Notes: generated by a model not told the origin, from the letters alone. 31,472 nt of DNA from Clostridiales bacterium (GCA_012522875.1 JAAYJP010000116.1:1-31472), one strand, 5' to 3'; numbered from the stretch's first letter, positions 22,460 to 31,304 are shown. Program-made: numbers and translations.

Positions 22460-24208
22460 TCACTGAATCAGCGAGAGCTTGCGGTTGACATAGCGTAAGG
22501 TGACGCGCACTGCCCTGCTCCCCTGGATATCATACTCCAGGATGTAACTGCCGCTTTGCGCGCCCCCCACATAGACATAGCTGATCAGGCCGGTGTCCGG
22601 GTCATCGGAAGCCACCCTGTAGTGGGCGTAGCCCTCCGCCATATCATAATAGATGCCCCGGTCTCCCCGGGCATTGGGCAACTGGCCCATGGTACGGAAT
22701 TTGCCGATGATATCGTCCAGGCTCTGGCCCACTGCGGCCTTGCGGGGCCCGCTATGGGAGGCTTGGTTGCTGGAAAAGTAATAGAGTACCAGGCCATTTT
22801 CTCCGGTAAAAAAGCGAGCCTCTCCCCAGGGGTAAGTGAACTTCGTGGCCTTGCCGCCCACATCCTCATCCGCGATCTCCGCCTGGCTGTCCGGCTGGCC
22901 CATTTTGGCCATGAAGGCCTCCGGTGTGGTGTCCAGCAATTTGAAGTCCGGGAACTGGTCGTCTGCACGGAAATACTTCTTGAAGGACGCTTTGATATCA
23001 TACTGGATGTTCAGCTCATTGGAGATTTTTCCATGACGGTTGAGCGCGATCGCGCGCAGAAGCACTTTGCCGCCCGGCAGAAGGATGGGTTCGCCCGTGT
23101 ATTCCGGGGAATCCGTAGTGGGACGGGTACCATCGATGGTGTAGAAGTAGCGCACCTCTTTGTCTTCATCGATGTTGCGCAGGGACACCCGGATGGGGCG
23201 TCCGTAGCTGCCCGAAGCCATGTTGGCGCGGGGAGCCAGGGGTGAGGGCAGGGTGATGGTGTAACGGATGGACATCTCATCGCTGATCAATGCGCTTGAC
23301 ACCGCCACGGCCCTGAAATTGTGGGTTCCCTCCTCCAGGGTGATGGGGCCGGTATATTTTGTACCCGCCTCCGGCAGCTCCTCTTCCCCGGTGGCATAAT
23401 AGACTTCATATCCCTGGGGAGAGGAAAACGCCACCGTCCGGCTGTACATATACCGCCCTGAAGCCAGGGATGCTACCGGCGGCTGGGGTACCAGCTGCGA
23501 GCGTTGGTTGAAGAAGCTTTCATCCTCCGTCTTCTCAAACGCGGTTTGCATCAGATCGGTGGCGGGGAACAACTGGCCCTGATTTAAAAGCAGGTCGATG
23601 TGCAGGCGGTAGGCGGTCCTGTTCTTCTCATCCACCTCAGTATAGATGCGTTTATACACCTCCTCAGCTTCAGTATAGCGGGAGGCAGCCTCATAGCCCT
23701 CGGCTAAAAGCAACAGCTTTTCAGCAAGGTCCGGCCGTTCTGGCTGGGCAAGCAGCGCCTTTTGGTAACTCTCAATGGCGCGCGCTACATAGCCTTCATC
23801 CAGGTATTCGGTGCCCAGCGTCCAGTAGGCGTCAGCGCTGGCTTCCCGCCCCATCCTCGCCATGATGATTTGCCCCCCGGGGGTTAAGCGCAGATAGACA
23901 AAAGCCCCGGCCGCCAAGACCACCATAAGCGAGGCAACGGACACCGCCACCTTGGCCCAGTTCACCATACGCTCCTGGTAAGTGTGCTTGCGGGCCAACC
24001 GGCTTCGGCGCTTGCCCCGCTTGCGCCGGGCCCGCTTGCCCGCTTTCGCCCCACGGGTGGTGCGCCCGGCCCAACTCAAATCGATGCTGGGCGCGTCCTC
24101 CATGATCGCATCCAGGGTAACTTCGCCCTCCACCCCCATGTATTCCCCGCAACTGGGGCAAATGCGGGAGGCTGGATTTGACTCGTTTTTGCAGTATTTG
24201 CAGATCAT
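22460..24208 (-). CDS. zinc-ribbon/TPR single-span membrane protein with chitobiase-C-like domains
   Basis: A 582-residue protein of unknown function. It has an N-terminal zinc ribbon (C3, C6, C17, C20), a very basic stretch (54-74), one membrane helix (84-107) that by the positive-inside rule puts the ribbon in the cytoplasm, TPR-like helices outside (about 125-205), and two beta domains of the CHB_HEX_C/chitobiase C-terminal kind (about 245-325 and 330-410, with the second carrying YTIDGTRPTTDSPEYTG). The last 170 residues (about 410-582, KYFRADDQFPDFKLL onward) match nothing I recognise. The start overlaps the GGAG of the preceding gene's end (7-bp gap). Adjacent ftsH suggests a membrane-quality-control or envelope-sensing partner, which is inferred from context. 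Confidence 0.75.
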   Translation of the reverse strand: MICKYCKNESNPASRICPSCGEYMGVEGEVTLDAIMEDAPSIDLSWAGRTTRGAKAGKRARRKRGKRRSRLARKHTYQERMVNWAKVAVSVASLMVVLAAGAFVYLRLTPGGQIIMARMGREASADAYWTLGTEYLDEGYVARAIESYQKALLAQPERPDLAEKLLLLAEGYEAASRYTEAEEVYKRIYTEVDEKNRTAYRLHIDLLLNQGQLFPATDLMQTAFEKTEDESFFNQRSQLVPQPPVASLASGRYMYSRTVAFSSPQGYEVYYATGEEELPEAGTKYTGPITLEEGTHNFRAVAVSSALISDEMSIRYTITLPSPLAPRANMASGSYGRPIRVSLRNIDEDKEVRYFYTIDGTRPTTDSPEYTGEPILLPGGKVLLRAIALNRHGKISNELNIQYDIKASFKKYFRADDQFPDFKLLDTTPEAFMAKMGQPDSQAEIADEDVGGKATKFTYPWGEARFFTGENGLVLYYFSSNQASHSGPRKAAVGQSLDDIIGKFRTMGQLPNARGDRGIYYDMAEGYAHYRVASDDPDTGLISYVYVGGAQSGSYILEYDIQGSRAVRVTLRYVNRKLSLIQ

Positions 24209-24215
24209 CTGTGGC

Positions 24216-25037
24216 CTACTCCGTGTTCCTCAAAGCCTCATAGCCCGGGTCCTCCCCAAACTCGCGTTCAGGAGCCTCCCCGCCCAGGCTTTCTATGGCG
24301 CTGCGCAGTTCAATGTAATCCAGGTAGTCAATATTGGGGTCTTTCGCGCGGGCTATCAGCATGGGCAGCGCCCGTTCATCCCCCAGCCGCCCGAGGTATG
24401 CCGCCAGCGATGGCGTGCGGGAGGGCGCCAAGTCAAACAATTTGATGAGGGCCTCATATACCCCCTCAAGGCCTGGATAGCGGCTCAAAACTGACAACAG
24501 CGCTTCCTGGCCTGCATCCCCCGCCTGGGGAAGGGCTTCAAGCATCCCGGGCAGTGCCTGCTCCCCAGCTGCTTCAAGCGCCTCCAGGGCGCAGTCCGCA
24601 AGTTCATCCTTCAGCTCACGGGATATCTGCCAGGTGATGTAGATATCTGTGGGCGGCGGCAGCGCCATCTCACGCAGGAGATTCACCGCAGTCATCCTGG
24701 GCGCCAAAGGGGCTGAAGGATCCGCCATGAGGGTGATCAGCGCATCCCGCGCCCGATTTCCTTCCTGGATGATAGCATCAAGCAGCAATTCCGGCACCGG
24801 CACCTCCTCCAACTCATAGCGGGAAATCCATGCCACCAGGTCTTCCGGGCTCTGGCCGTCAAAGTAGTGTTCGGGCGCCTGGCCCGAAAGCCAGTCGGCG
24901 GGCGTTGTGACAAAACGATCATAAAGCTGGGGCATCAACTGCTCCACTTGGTTTACATCCGTAAAACTGTCTTGATTTTCCTCCAGGAAACCCCGCAGCC
25001 AGTGGGAAAACCGACGGTCAAAATCAATGGGCGTCAT
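24216..25037 (-). CDS. HEAT-like helical repeat protein, function unknown
   Basis: A 273-residue acidic, all-helical protein. From about residue 90 it shows repeating helix pairs with ALxALEAAGEQALPGMLEALP-type spacing, like HEAT/PBS-lyase repeats used for protein-protein contacts. No catalytic motif, signal peptide or membrane span is seen. The ATG at 25037 follows GAGGAAT and lies inside the 3' end of hslO (14-nt overlap). It is 7 bp ahead of the zinc-ribbon/TPR gene. Its place between hslO and ftsH suggests an adaptor or assembly role, but that is context only. Confidence 0.7.
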   Translation of the reverse strand: MTPIDFDRRFSHWLRGFLEENQDSFTDVNQVEQLMPQLYDRFVTTPADWLSGQAPEHYFDGQSPEDLVAWISRYELEEVPVPELLLDAIIQEGNRARDALITLMADPSAPLAPRMTAVNLLREMALPPPTDIYITWQISRELKDELADCALEALEAAGEQALPGMLEALPQAGDAGQEALLSVLSRYPGLEGVYEALIKLFDLAPSRTPSLAAYLGRLGDERALPMLIARAKDPNIDYLDYIELRSAIESLGGEAPEREFGEDPGYEALRNTE

Positions 25038-25938
25038 AAGATTCCTCGCTATCAGCCAGCATTTGCTTCACTTCCCCGGCGCTGAAGCCCCGCTGGGTGC
25101 GGCAAAAGTGGCAGGTGAGGCGCGTTTCCTCGCCGGTTTCCACAATTTTCTCCAATTCTTCCCGGCCAATGGCAGCCAGCGCCCGGCGCATCCTATCCCG
25201 GCTGCAGTCACATTTCAGCGTCAGCATTTCTTCCCCCAAAAACACCGGGTCCAGATCCACGAACCAACTCTCCGCCAGCCCTTTCAGGGAGCGGTCAAAA
25301 ATCTCCCGGCTGATATTGGCGAAAAAGGGAATGCGCAGTTCCAATTGGCTGAGGGTTTGGTCGCTGCAGCCAGGCATGGCCTGAATGAGAATGCCGCCGG
25401 AGGATAGCACAGTGCCCGCCTCGTTTAAGCACCCCACTGCCACCAGGGAAGGTGTCTGCTCTGAGATGGTGAAATAGCTGGCCAGATCCTCTCCCAGTTC
25501 CCCGCTAACCAGGTCGCTCACAGAGGTATATGGGTCGCCCGCGGAGTAATCCTTCACCACAATCAGCTTGCCCTTGTTCCCAAGAAAGCGCCCCACGTCC
25601 TGCCGCCCATCAGGCGTCAGGGGGAGTTCCAACCGGGGATTTTGCACGGCTATCTTAAACTCCCCGTCCTTCACCCCGCAGTGCAGGCGCCCGCCGTGCC
25701 CATCCCCATCCACCGTGACGGACAGCCTGCCGCTTTCCTCCTTCAATAGCCCCCATAGCATGGCGCTGCCGGGAAGAAGCCTGCCCATCGCAGCGGCGGC
25801 TACATCACTGGCCTGGTGGATGTCTGCCGCCTGCTGCGCCATGCGCGTGCTTCGGATCAGGAAAGCGCGGGCCTGGCGGCCCATAAGCGTCAGGCGGAGC
25901 AGAGCATCCTTTTCGGGGAAAATGATATTATCTCTCAT
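25024..25938 (-). CDS. hslO: redox-regulated chaperone Hsp33
   Basis: A 304-residue holdase that switches on under oxidative stress when its zinc cysteines form disulfides. The zinc centre is C243-x-C245 and C276-x2-C279, spaced as in the family (CxC-x30-CxxC). The start at 25938 is chosen because AAGGAT lies at a normal distance upstream and its ATGA overlaps the stop of the methyltransferase gene. A longer upstream reading adds about 30 unrelated residues. It lies in an operon with ftsH, another stress protease gene, as is common in Bacillota. Confidence 0.95.
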   Translation of the reverse strand: MRDNIIFPEKDALLRLTLMGRQARAFLIRSTRMAQQAADIHQASDVAAAAMGRLLPGSAMLWGLLKEESGRLSVTVDGDGHGGRLHCGVKDGEFKIAVQNPRLELPLTPDGRQDVGRFLGNKGKLIVVKDYSAGDPYTSVSDLVSGELGEDLASYFTISEQTPSLVAVGCLNEAGTVLSSGGILIQAMPGCSDQTLSQLELRIPFFANISREIFDRSLKGLAESWFVDLDPVFLGEEMLTLKCDCSRDRMRRALAAIGREELEKIVETGEETRLTCHFCRTQRGFSAGEVKQMLADSEESYDAH

Positions 25939-26699
25939 AAACATATCCTTACATGCGGTTTGGTGGCGGCAAAATGCAGCCGAATATCCTGCGGAGCCGG
26001 TTTGCTGAGTGTCATCCCACCAAAGCAACTGATGTTCTCAAAACCAGCTTCCGAAAGTCCCTGGATGACCTCTTCCTCCTCCCAGGCCCGTTGGACCTGG
26101 GTTTCCTCAATCATCCTCCAAGTCTCTTCCGGATGTTGCTGCCGAACAAAAATTGAGAGCTGCATGGACAACCTGTGGCTGCGGGGCTGCCAGGCATTTT
26201 GCCAGAGGTAGCAGATGTCTTCCTCCTTCAGGCCCAGCGTGCTGTTGCCCAGCACCTGGCTCAGTTTATGAAAAGAGGAGATATCAAAAGCGATGGCACC
26301 ACCCGGAGCAAGCGTGTCATGGGCGCTTTGTAAAAAACGCCGCAAATCAGCCGGAGACAGGAGATAGTTCACCCCGTCACAGCCACAGACGACGGCTTCA
26401 ACGGGCCTGTGGGCGGAGAGGGTTCGCATATCCTGGGCAATAAACGGCAGGGACAGCCCGGCGTCTTTGGCCTTCAGCGCCGCGCGGCTCAACATTTCAG
26501 GGGACCGGTCGCCCGGCAGAAGCCGATAATGCCGTGCCAGCGGAAGGGTGAGGCTGCCGGTGCCGCAGGCGGCCTCCAACACCCTGGCACCTTCAGGCAC
26601 ACCGCGGGCGGCAAGCAGGCCCCGGTAGTGTTCCGCCCACGCCGGGTAGTCCACCTCCCGCATCAGCCGGTCATAAACTGCCGAAAAATCCCCATACAT
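25935..26699 (-). CDS. class I SAM-dependent methyltransferase
   Basis: A 254-residue protein with a Rossmann methyltransferase core. Motif I is VLEAACGTGSL (40-50), followed by an acidic strand and a CDGVNYLL segment (108-115). The N terminus (YGDFSAVYDRLM) is common in small-molecule or unknown-substrate methyltransferases of clostridia. The target is unknown. The ATG is 2 nt after the DUF624 stop and has no strong ribosome-binding site, implying coupling. It overlaps hslO at its end by an ATGA. Confidence 0.85.
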   Translation of the reverse strand: MYGDFSAVYDRLMREVDYPAWAEHYRGLLAARGVPEGARVLEAACGTGSLTLPLARHYRLLPGDRSPEMLSRAALKAKDAGLSLPFIAQDMRTLSAHRPVEAVVCGCDGVNYLLSPADLRRFLQSAHDTLAPGGAIAFDISSFHKLSQVLGNSTLGLKEEDICYLWQNAWQPRSHRLSMQLSIFVRQQHPEETWRMIEETQVQRAWEEEEVIQGLSEAGFENISCFGGMTLSKPAPQDIRLHFAATKPHVRICL

Positions 26700-26701
26700 G
26701 G

Positions 26702-27703
26702 CTACACCAGGCTGCCCGGTTTGTTTTGCGGGCCGGTGGGCGCGTCCGGTTCATCCTCCTCCCCTTCATCAATGTCCTCAACTTCTGCCAGCCCCCGGTT
26801 CACCTGTGCCCCTGGAATACGCACATTGATCAGCCTGTCAAACATGGCGTTGGACAGGGCTGCATAGACAAATCTGGCCAGGGCATTGCCGAACAACAGA
26901 TAGTACCCGGCCAGCGCCATCACAGCGTACATCCAGTTGGGCGTGGCCAAGGATACGACGACCGCGGCGGCAACGGGGATAAGCATCACCAGGCGTGCCC
27001 CTGCAGTATGGGGCAGCCTGCCCATCGCCAGCAGAAGTGAATTGCGCAAAAGCGTTCTGAAGCTCATCTTATAGGTAACCATCATGGGATACATGTAGAC
27101 AAGCGCCAGGCTCCAGATCACCCCCAGCCCTATCACCAGCATCTGGGGCACCACGAAAAAGGTGCTGTTTTCGGCCATCGCCCCATAAAACTGATAGCTC
27201 ACCAGCACCACAAGGGGGACCACGCCCGTCATCAGCGATGCACCAAGCGCTTGCTTCCAGTTGCCCTTCACGGCATCCAGAAAATCACTCCACACAAAGG
27301 CATGCTCATCCCGAGCCCAATTGCGCACCACCAGGGCCATGCCGGCCTGGGCCGGCCCTGTGATGGCGATAGCGGGGATCAGGAGCAGGCTTCCGGTGAA
27401 GAGGATGCTGTAAACTTCCTGGGCGCTGTTACCGGAAAAAACCGGGCTCTGGGGATTGGCTGACGCCTCCGCCACAACTGCCAAATGCGTCAACAGGGCG
27501 CTTAAGGTGATGATCAATACATAGATCATCGGGACAAAGGCTAGGGCCGTGATCAGGTTCAGCCTGAAAAGGCCGGCCAGGCGAACCCGGAGCATTTCCC
27601 GGAACTGCTGCCAGCGGTTTTGGGGTAAATCCCCCCGGCGGTATTCCCCCTTGCCGGACTTGCCGTAATAGTAATTGTTAAGCAGTTTTCGAAACACGCT
27701 CAT
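26702..27703 (-). CDS. DUF624/YesL-like membrane protein
   Basis: A membrane protein of about 333 residues with about five to six spans, of the DUF624 (YesL) family. The diagnostic block is the ARDEHAFVWSDFLDAVKGNWKQ segment in the cytoplasmic loop, with flanking hydrophobic helices. The C terminus is an acidic, Pro-rich tail (EGEEDEPDAPTG). The function of the family is unknown. The start is ambiguous: ATG at 27703 directly follows GGAGGG, a GTG two codons later has better spacing, and a TTG at 27715 lacks a ribosome-binding site. It is the first gene of the six-gene operon. Confidence 0.8.
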   Translation of the reverse strand: MSVFRKLLNNYYYGKSGKGEYRRGDLPQNRWQQFREMLRVRLAGLFRLNLITALAFVPMIYVLIITLSALLTHLAVVAEASANPQSPVFSGNSAQEVYSILFTGSLLLIPAIAITGPAQAGMALVVRNWARDEHAFVWSDFLDAVKGNWKQALGASLMTGVVPLVVLVSYQFYGAMAENSTFFVVPQMLVIGLGVIWSLALVYMYPMMVTYKMSFRTLLRNSLLLAMGRLPHTAGARLVMLIPVAAAVVVSLATPNWMYAVMALAGYYLLFGNALARFVYAALSNAMFDRLINVRIPGAQVNRGLAEVEDIDEGEEDEPDAPTGPQNKPGSLV

Positions 27704-27726
27704 CCCTCCATACAAGTATGCATGAT

Positions 27727-27736
27727 ATTATAGCAC
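27727..27736 (-). promoter_or_regulatory. extended -10 promoter of the DUF624-ftsH operon
   Basis: On the minus strand TGC followed by TATAAT (27732-27727). No good -35 box is visible. The leader would be about 17 nt. No other promoter was found between here and ftsH. Confidence 0.5.
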
Positions 27737-27780
27737 AGTCGCAACCAAGGGGGCATGAAGCGGGTGTGAACAAAACGCGC

Positions 27781-27809
27781 AAAAAAGCGGCCTTGCCAAG
27801 CAAAGCCGC
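27781..27809 (-). terminator. intrinsic terminator of the GH4 gene
   Basis: On the minus strand GCGGCTTTG (27809-27801) pairs with CAAGGCCGC (27795-27787), 5-nt loop, then six T. It is a strong terminator ending the sugar cluster. Confidence 0.9.
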
Positions 27810-27830
27810 ATGGGCAGGCGTTCTGTTTGC

Positions 27831-29240
27831 TTAGGAGCCCAGTTCGCCAAAGCGTGCCATAATGGCCAGCGCAGGATCCACCGGCACCGGAGCGCGCTTT
27901 ACATCGGCCGGAATGACGATGTCCTTTTTGGCAACAAGCTTCTTCCCCTCAAACTGGGGCAACCATTTTTTCTCGGCTTCCAGCATCTCAGCCACCATAT
28001 CACGGATTTCGGCCAGCGTGCATACCGAGGCGGTGAGGGGATCCAGCGCCACTGCGTGGACAATCTCCTCAGGGTCGCCTGAGTATCCAGCCTGGACAGC
28101 CAGGCGCTGTACATTGATGTTAGTCATGTTCAGGGCAGCCAGCTGGGGCGGCAGATCTCCTACAATGACGGGATGGAGCCCTGTAGCGTCAGCAAAGACC
28201 GGCCCTTCAGCACAGCAATCTTCAGGCAGGTTGGAAATCATGCCCCGGTTGAGGATATTGCCGTTGAACCGGAAGGGAACGCCGGTTTCCAGCGCTTCCA
28301 GGATGTATGAGCAGTACTCCACGCTGCGGGAAGGCAGCTCGATGGGTTCATGATCCAGCAGGCGCCCTGCATATTTGGTGGCCACAGCGCTGCTGAATTT
28401 GTAATAGGCCGCTGTCTCGCCCCCGAATCCAGGCTCATCGCAATACAAGTCCAGCGCTTTGCGGTTCTTCCGGAAATAAGGCAGGTATTCTGAGAGGTGC
28501 CCGGTTGACTCCGTGCAGAAGTATCCGAAGTTGCGCAGCACCTCTGCCCGCACTTTTTCGTTGATATAGTATTCGGGCTTCTCCATGGCTTCCTTGAATC
28601 TGGGATACAGGTCCTGCCCCTTGTGCTCGATTTTTAGGAACCAGCCCATATGGTTGATGCCGGCGCAGAGGAAATCGACTTCCTCCTTTTTTACATCGCA
28701 GTAACCGGCAATCAGGTCCAGGGTGGTCTGAACACCGTGGCACAGCCCCACATAGTTGACGCCTTCCTTGCCCAGGGCCCAGCCGACCATGGCCATGGGG
28801 TTGACATAATTGAGGATGAGCGCATCAGGGCAAAGCTCCCTGACATCATCGCAGATCTGCCGGATAACCGGAATTGCGCGCAATGCACGGAAAACGCCGC
28901 CTGCGTTCATAGAATCCCCGATACAGGTATCCACACCATACTTGAGCGGGATTTCCACATCATGCCTAAAGGCTTCATTCCCGCCGACCTGGAAGGACAG
29001 GATCACATAGTCCGCATCCCTCAAAGCATCCCGCTGGTCGGTGGTGATATACACCTGGGCTGGGTGGTTTTCTTTTTTTATCACTTTGTTGAGGAAGGCT
29101 TCCACCTGGCTGGTATTGCGTGTGCTTGGCGCCATAAGAGCGAACTGGGAGTCGCGCAGCGACGGTGTGTTCATGATATCAAGCACCAGCGTTTTGCAGA
29201 ATACAATGCTCCCCGCGCCGATGATTGCGATTTTTCTCAT
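27831..29240 (-). CDS. family 4 glycosyl hydrolase (alpha-galactosidase/glucosidase type)
   Basis: A 469-residue NAD- and Mn-dependent glycosidase. It has the dinucleotide loop GAGS (8-11), NYVNPMA (144-150), the CHGVQ motif (167-171) with the metal/redox Cys167, and GINHMGW (194-200) with His197. CH at this position is typical of GH4 enzymes acting on unphosphorylated alpha-glycosides (galactosides, glucosides or uronides), while phospho-glycosidases have other residues. Length is normal. GGAGGGACC precedes the ATG. It shares an operon with a zinc dehydrogenase and a TIM-barrel isomerase, suggesting use of an oxidised or modified sugar. The exact substrate is not assignable. Confidence 0.88.
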   Translation of the reverse strand: MRKIAIIGAGSIVFCKTLVLDIMNTPSLRDSQFALMAPSTRNTSQVEAFLNKVIKKENHPAQVYITTDQRDALRDADYVILSFQVGGNEAFRHDVEIPLKYGVDTCIGDSMNAGGVFRALRAIPVIRQICDDVRELCPDALILNYVNPMAMVGWALGKEGVNYVGLCHGVQTTLDLIAGYCDVKKEEVDFLCAGINHMGWFLKIEHKGQDLYPRFKEAMEKPEYYINEKVRAEVLRNFGYFCTESTGHLSEYLPYFRKNRKALDLYCDEPGFGGETAAYYKFSSAVATKYAGRLLDHEPIELPSRSVEYCSYILEALETGVPFRFNGNILNRGMISNLPEDCCAEGPVFADATGLHPVIVGDLPPQLAALNMTNINVQRLAVQAGYSGDPEEIVHAVALDPLTASVCTLAEIRDMVAEMLEAEKKWLPQFEGKKLVAKKDIVIPADVKRAPVPVDPALAIMARFGELGS

Positions 29241-29267
29241 TCTGGTCCCTCCGTTTGTTTTTCAGGC

Positions 29268-29320
29268 AAGCACCGCTGGAACAGACAAGGAAACAAGGCC
29301 AATCTGTTCCGGCGGTGCTT
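29268..29320 (-). repeat. 18-bp inverted repeat between the dehydrogenase and GH4 genes
   Basis: 29268-29285 pairs with 29303-29320 over 18 bp (one G-U), with a 17-nt loop. No T run follows on either strand beyond TTTGCTT, so it is not a standard terminator. It lies in the 93-bp gap of the operon. Confidence 0.75.
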
Positions 29321-29333
29321 TGCTTAATGTTGA

Positions 29334-30416
29334 CTACTCCTGGCCAATCTTGATGACAGCCTTCAGTTTGTTCTCCTTGCTTTCCTTCATGAACTTGATC
29401 CCTTCCTCCGCTTCCTCAAGCGAGAAAGTATGGGTCAGGATGGGGCTCAGGTCCACTTTTCCGGTGCCCATCGCGGCAAAGGTGCTATCCCAAACCAGGG
29501 GTGCCAACCAGGCGCATTTGATGGTGCGCTCAGCCTGGATAGCCTCCAGCATGGGCACCTGCAGCTTGTCCTCCGGGCCCGGCAGGCCGAAATAAACGAT
29601 GGTGGAAGCAGGGCCGGTTACCAGAAGCGCGCCCTGCAGCGCCTCCATGTTGGAGGTTGCCACAATCGCGCGGGGCGCCAGGTGCCCTAACGCTTTCCTG
29701 ACCGCCTCCGAAACATCCTCGGCGAAGTATCTGGACTTTAGGTCCGAGGTGTTGATCAACACATCCGCGCCTACTTTTTTCCCCACTTCCAGGGGATAGT
29801 CACGCCTGCCAATCAGCACGACACGGCCAGCACCGCTGGCTTTCGCCAACTGCACCATCATCAGGCCGATGGGCCCGGGGCCAAACACCACCACATCCTG
29901 GCCCAGATGGATGTCCAGGCGTTTGACGGCGTTTGAGGCACAGGCCAGGGGCTCGGTCATTGCCGCGTGCTCAAACTTGACGTTGTCGGGAATCTTGTAG
30001 ACATGCGTATATTTGACTTTCACATACTCAGCGAAACCGCCGTTGACTGAAACACCGATCACCTCGCTGTTGGGGCAAACGTTGAACTCGCCGCGCATGC
30101 AGTATTCGCACGCATTGCACTGCTGAACCGGGTTGACCGCCACACGGTCTCCCGCCTTGAACAGCCCGGAAGCTGCGGGAATACCGCCAACTTCCACCAC
30201 AACGCCGCTCATCTCATGGCCCAGGTACAGGGGACCTTTCCCGTCAGCGGTTCCCAGCGGGCTGTGGCCGTAGTAGTAGGATACATCGCTGCCGCAGATC
30301 GAGCAGGCCATCACCTTGATGAGCACCTCGTTGGAAGAAATCTGCGGGATATCATGCTCTTCCAGCTTCATCACCAGTGGCTCGTAGAAATTCTGTACTT
30401 TCATCTTGCCTTTCAT
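29334..30416 (-). CDS. zinc-dependent MDR dehydrogenase (sorbitol/threonine dehydrogenase-like)
   Basis: A 360-residue medium-chain dehydrogenase that would oxidise a sugar alcohol or sugar with NAD(P). Catalytic zinc residues are visible at C41 (CSICGSD), H67-E68 (GHE) and E155 (TEPLACA). Structural zinc cysteines C100, C103, C106 and C114 are all present. GPGPIG (179-184) starts the Rossmann fold. Cofactor preference is unclear from sequence. GGAGG precedes the ATG at 30416, and it is 12 nt after the isomerase gene. Likely substrate is a polyol or sugar intermediate handled with its neighbours. Confidence 0.9.
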   Translation of the reverse strand: MKGKMKVQNFYEPLVMKLEEHDIPQISSNEVLIKVMACSICGSDVSYYYGHSPLGTADGKGPLYLGHEMSGVVVEVGGIPAASGLFKAGDRVAVNPVQQCNACEYCMRGEFNVCPNSEVIGVSVNGGFAEYVKVKYTHVYKIPDNVKFEHAAMTEPLACASNAVKRLDIHLGQDVVVFGPGPIGLMMVQLAKASGAGRVVLIGRRDYPLEVGKKVGADVLINTSDLKSRYFAEDVSEAVRKALGHLAPRAIVATSNMEALQGALLVTGPASTIVYFGLPGPEDKLQVPMLEAIQAERTIKCAWLAPLVWDSTFAAMGTGKVDLSPILTHTFSLEEAEEGIKFMKESKENKLKAVIKIGQE

Positions 30417-30428
30417 GTCGCGCCTCCG

Positions 30429-31304
30429 TTATTTGCCGAACTTCCGGTTGAACTTGTCCACAAACCGGTAGCAGTCCTCCGCCACCGCCCAGGCATCCGG
30501 CCACTCGCACAGATCGATGGCCCACCAGTCTCCCTGGTAGCCCGCCTCGTGAAGAAGGGCTGGAATGACTTCATCAAAGTTGATGAACCCATCCCCAAAG
30601 GGGGCGTGGGTTGAGGTACCGGTATCGTTGAGGGTGCCATCACTGTCGATCACATGCACCAGGCCGATGCGGTCCTTGCACATACGGATAAATTCCATGA
30701 TGCCGCCGCCAAGCTTCAGGCCGGGCTCCAGGTGCCGGTGCCCCATGGCGCAGTTGTAAGCATGGCAAGTGTCAAACAGCAGCGAAAAATTGGGCTCATC
30801 CACCGCGTCCACCAATTCAATCACATTTTTCGGTTCGTTGATCATGAAGCCGGGCTCAAACTCCCAGACCACATCAAAGCCCAGAGCAGCCGCTTCCTTT
30901 GCCATTTCCTTGAAGTGCCTGACGAAGAAAGCTTTCACCTCGCCATAGCTCATCCCGTCGGGCAAAATGGGCGGTGTACAGGTGTCAACGCGCATGATCT
31001 TGGTCAGCGCCAGTTCTTTTGCCAGCTTCAGCGCACGGGTGTACTCCGCCCGCCACTGGTCGGTCATTTTCAGCGAATCATACTTCCACATGTCCAGGGC
31101 ATAGTCCGCTACTTCCATGCCGTGGTCTTTGAACAATTTGACCAGGGCTGCCTTCTTTTCAGCGGTATCCACCAGGTCGGGGTGAGCGCCATAGGGCGGG
31201 AAGCCTCCCAGGCTGATGCCATCATAGCCTATCTTCCTGGCGCCTTCCACCAGTTCGGGAAGGGGCTGGGGAATTGCCCAGGAACTCAGAGAAATCTTTT
31301 TCAT
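30429..31304 (-). CDS. sugar phosphate isomerase/epimerase, TIM-barrel (AP endonuclease 2) family
   Basis: A 291-residue TIM-barrel protein of the xylose-isomerase-like superfamily. Metal-site strands are visible as VVWEFEPG (Glu), LLFDTCHAYN (Asp and His), GLVHVIDSDG (His) and WWAIDLCE (Glu). These enzymes isomerise or epimerise sugars or sugar acids. The start at 31304 is preferred because AAAGGA lies 8-9 nt upstream. An ATG three codons earlier has the AGG directly touching it. It is followed by the zinc dehydrogenase and GH4 genes. Confidence 0.85.
   Translation of the reverse strand: MKKISLSSWAIPQPLPELVEGARKIGYDGISLGGFPPYGAHPDLVDTAEKKAALVKLFKDHGMEVADYALDMWKYDSLKMTDQWRAEYTRALKLAKELALTKIMRVDTCTPPILPDGMSYGEVKAFFVRHFKEMAKEAAALGFDVVWEFEPGFMINEPKNVIELVDAVDEPNFSLLFDTCHAYNCAMGHRHLEPGLKLGGGIMEFIRMCKDRIGLVHVIDSDGTLNDTGTSTHAPFGDGFINFDEVIPALLHEAGYQGDWWAIDLCEWPDAWAVAEDCYRFVDKFNRKFGK

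Noticed and set aside
25939..26028. Longer hslO N terminus from 26028
   Set aside because: The added residues read through the methyltransferase gene in another frame and do not fit Hsp33. The ATGA overlap at 25938 has a suitable ribosome-binding site.
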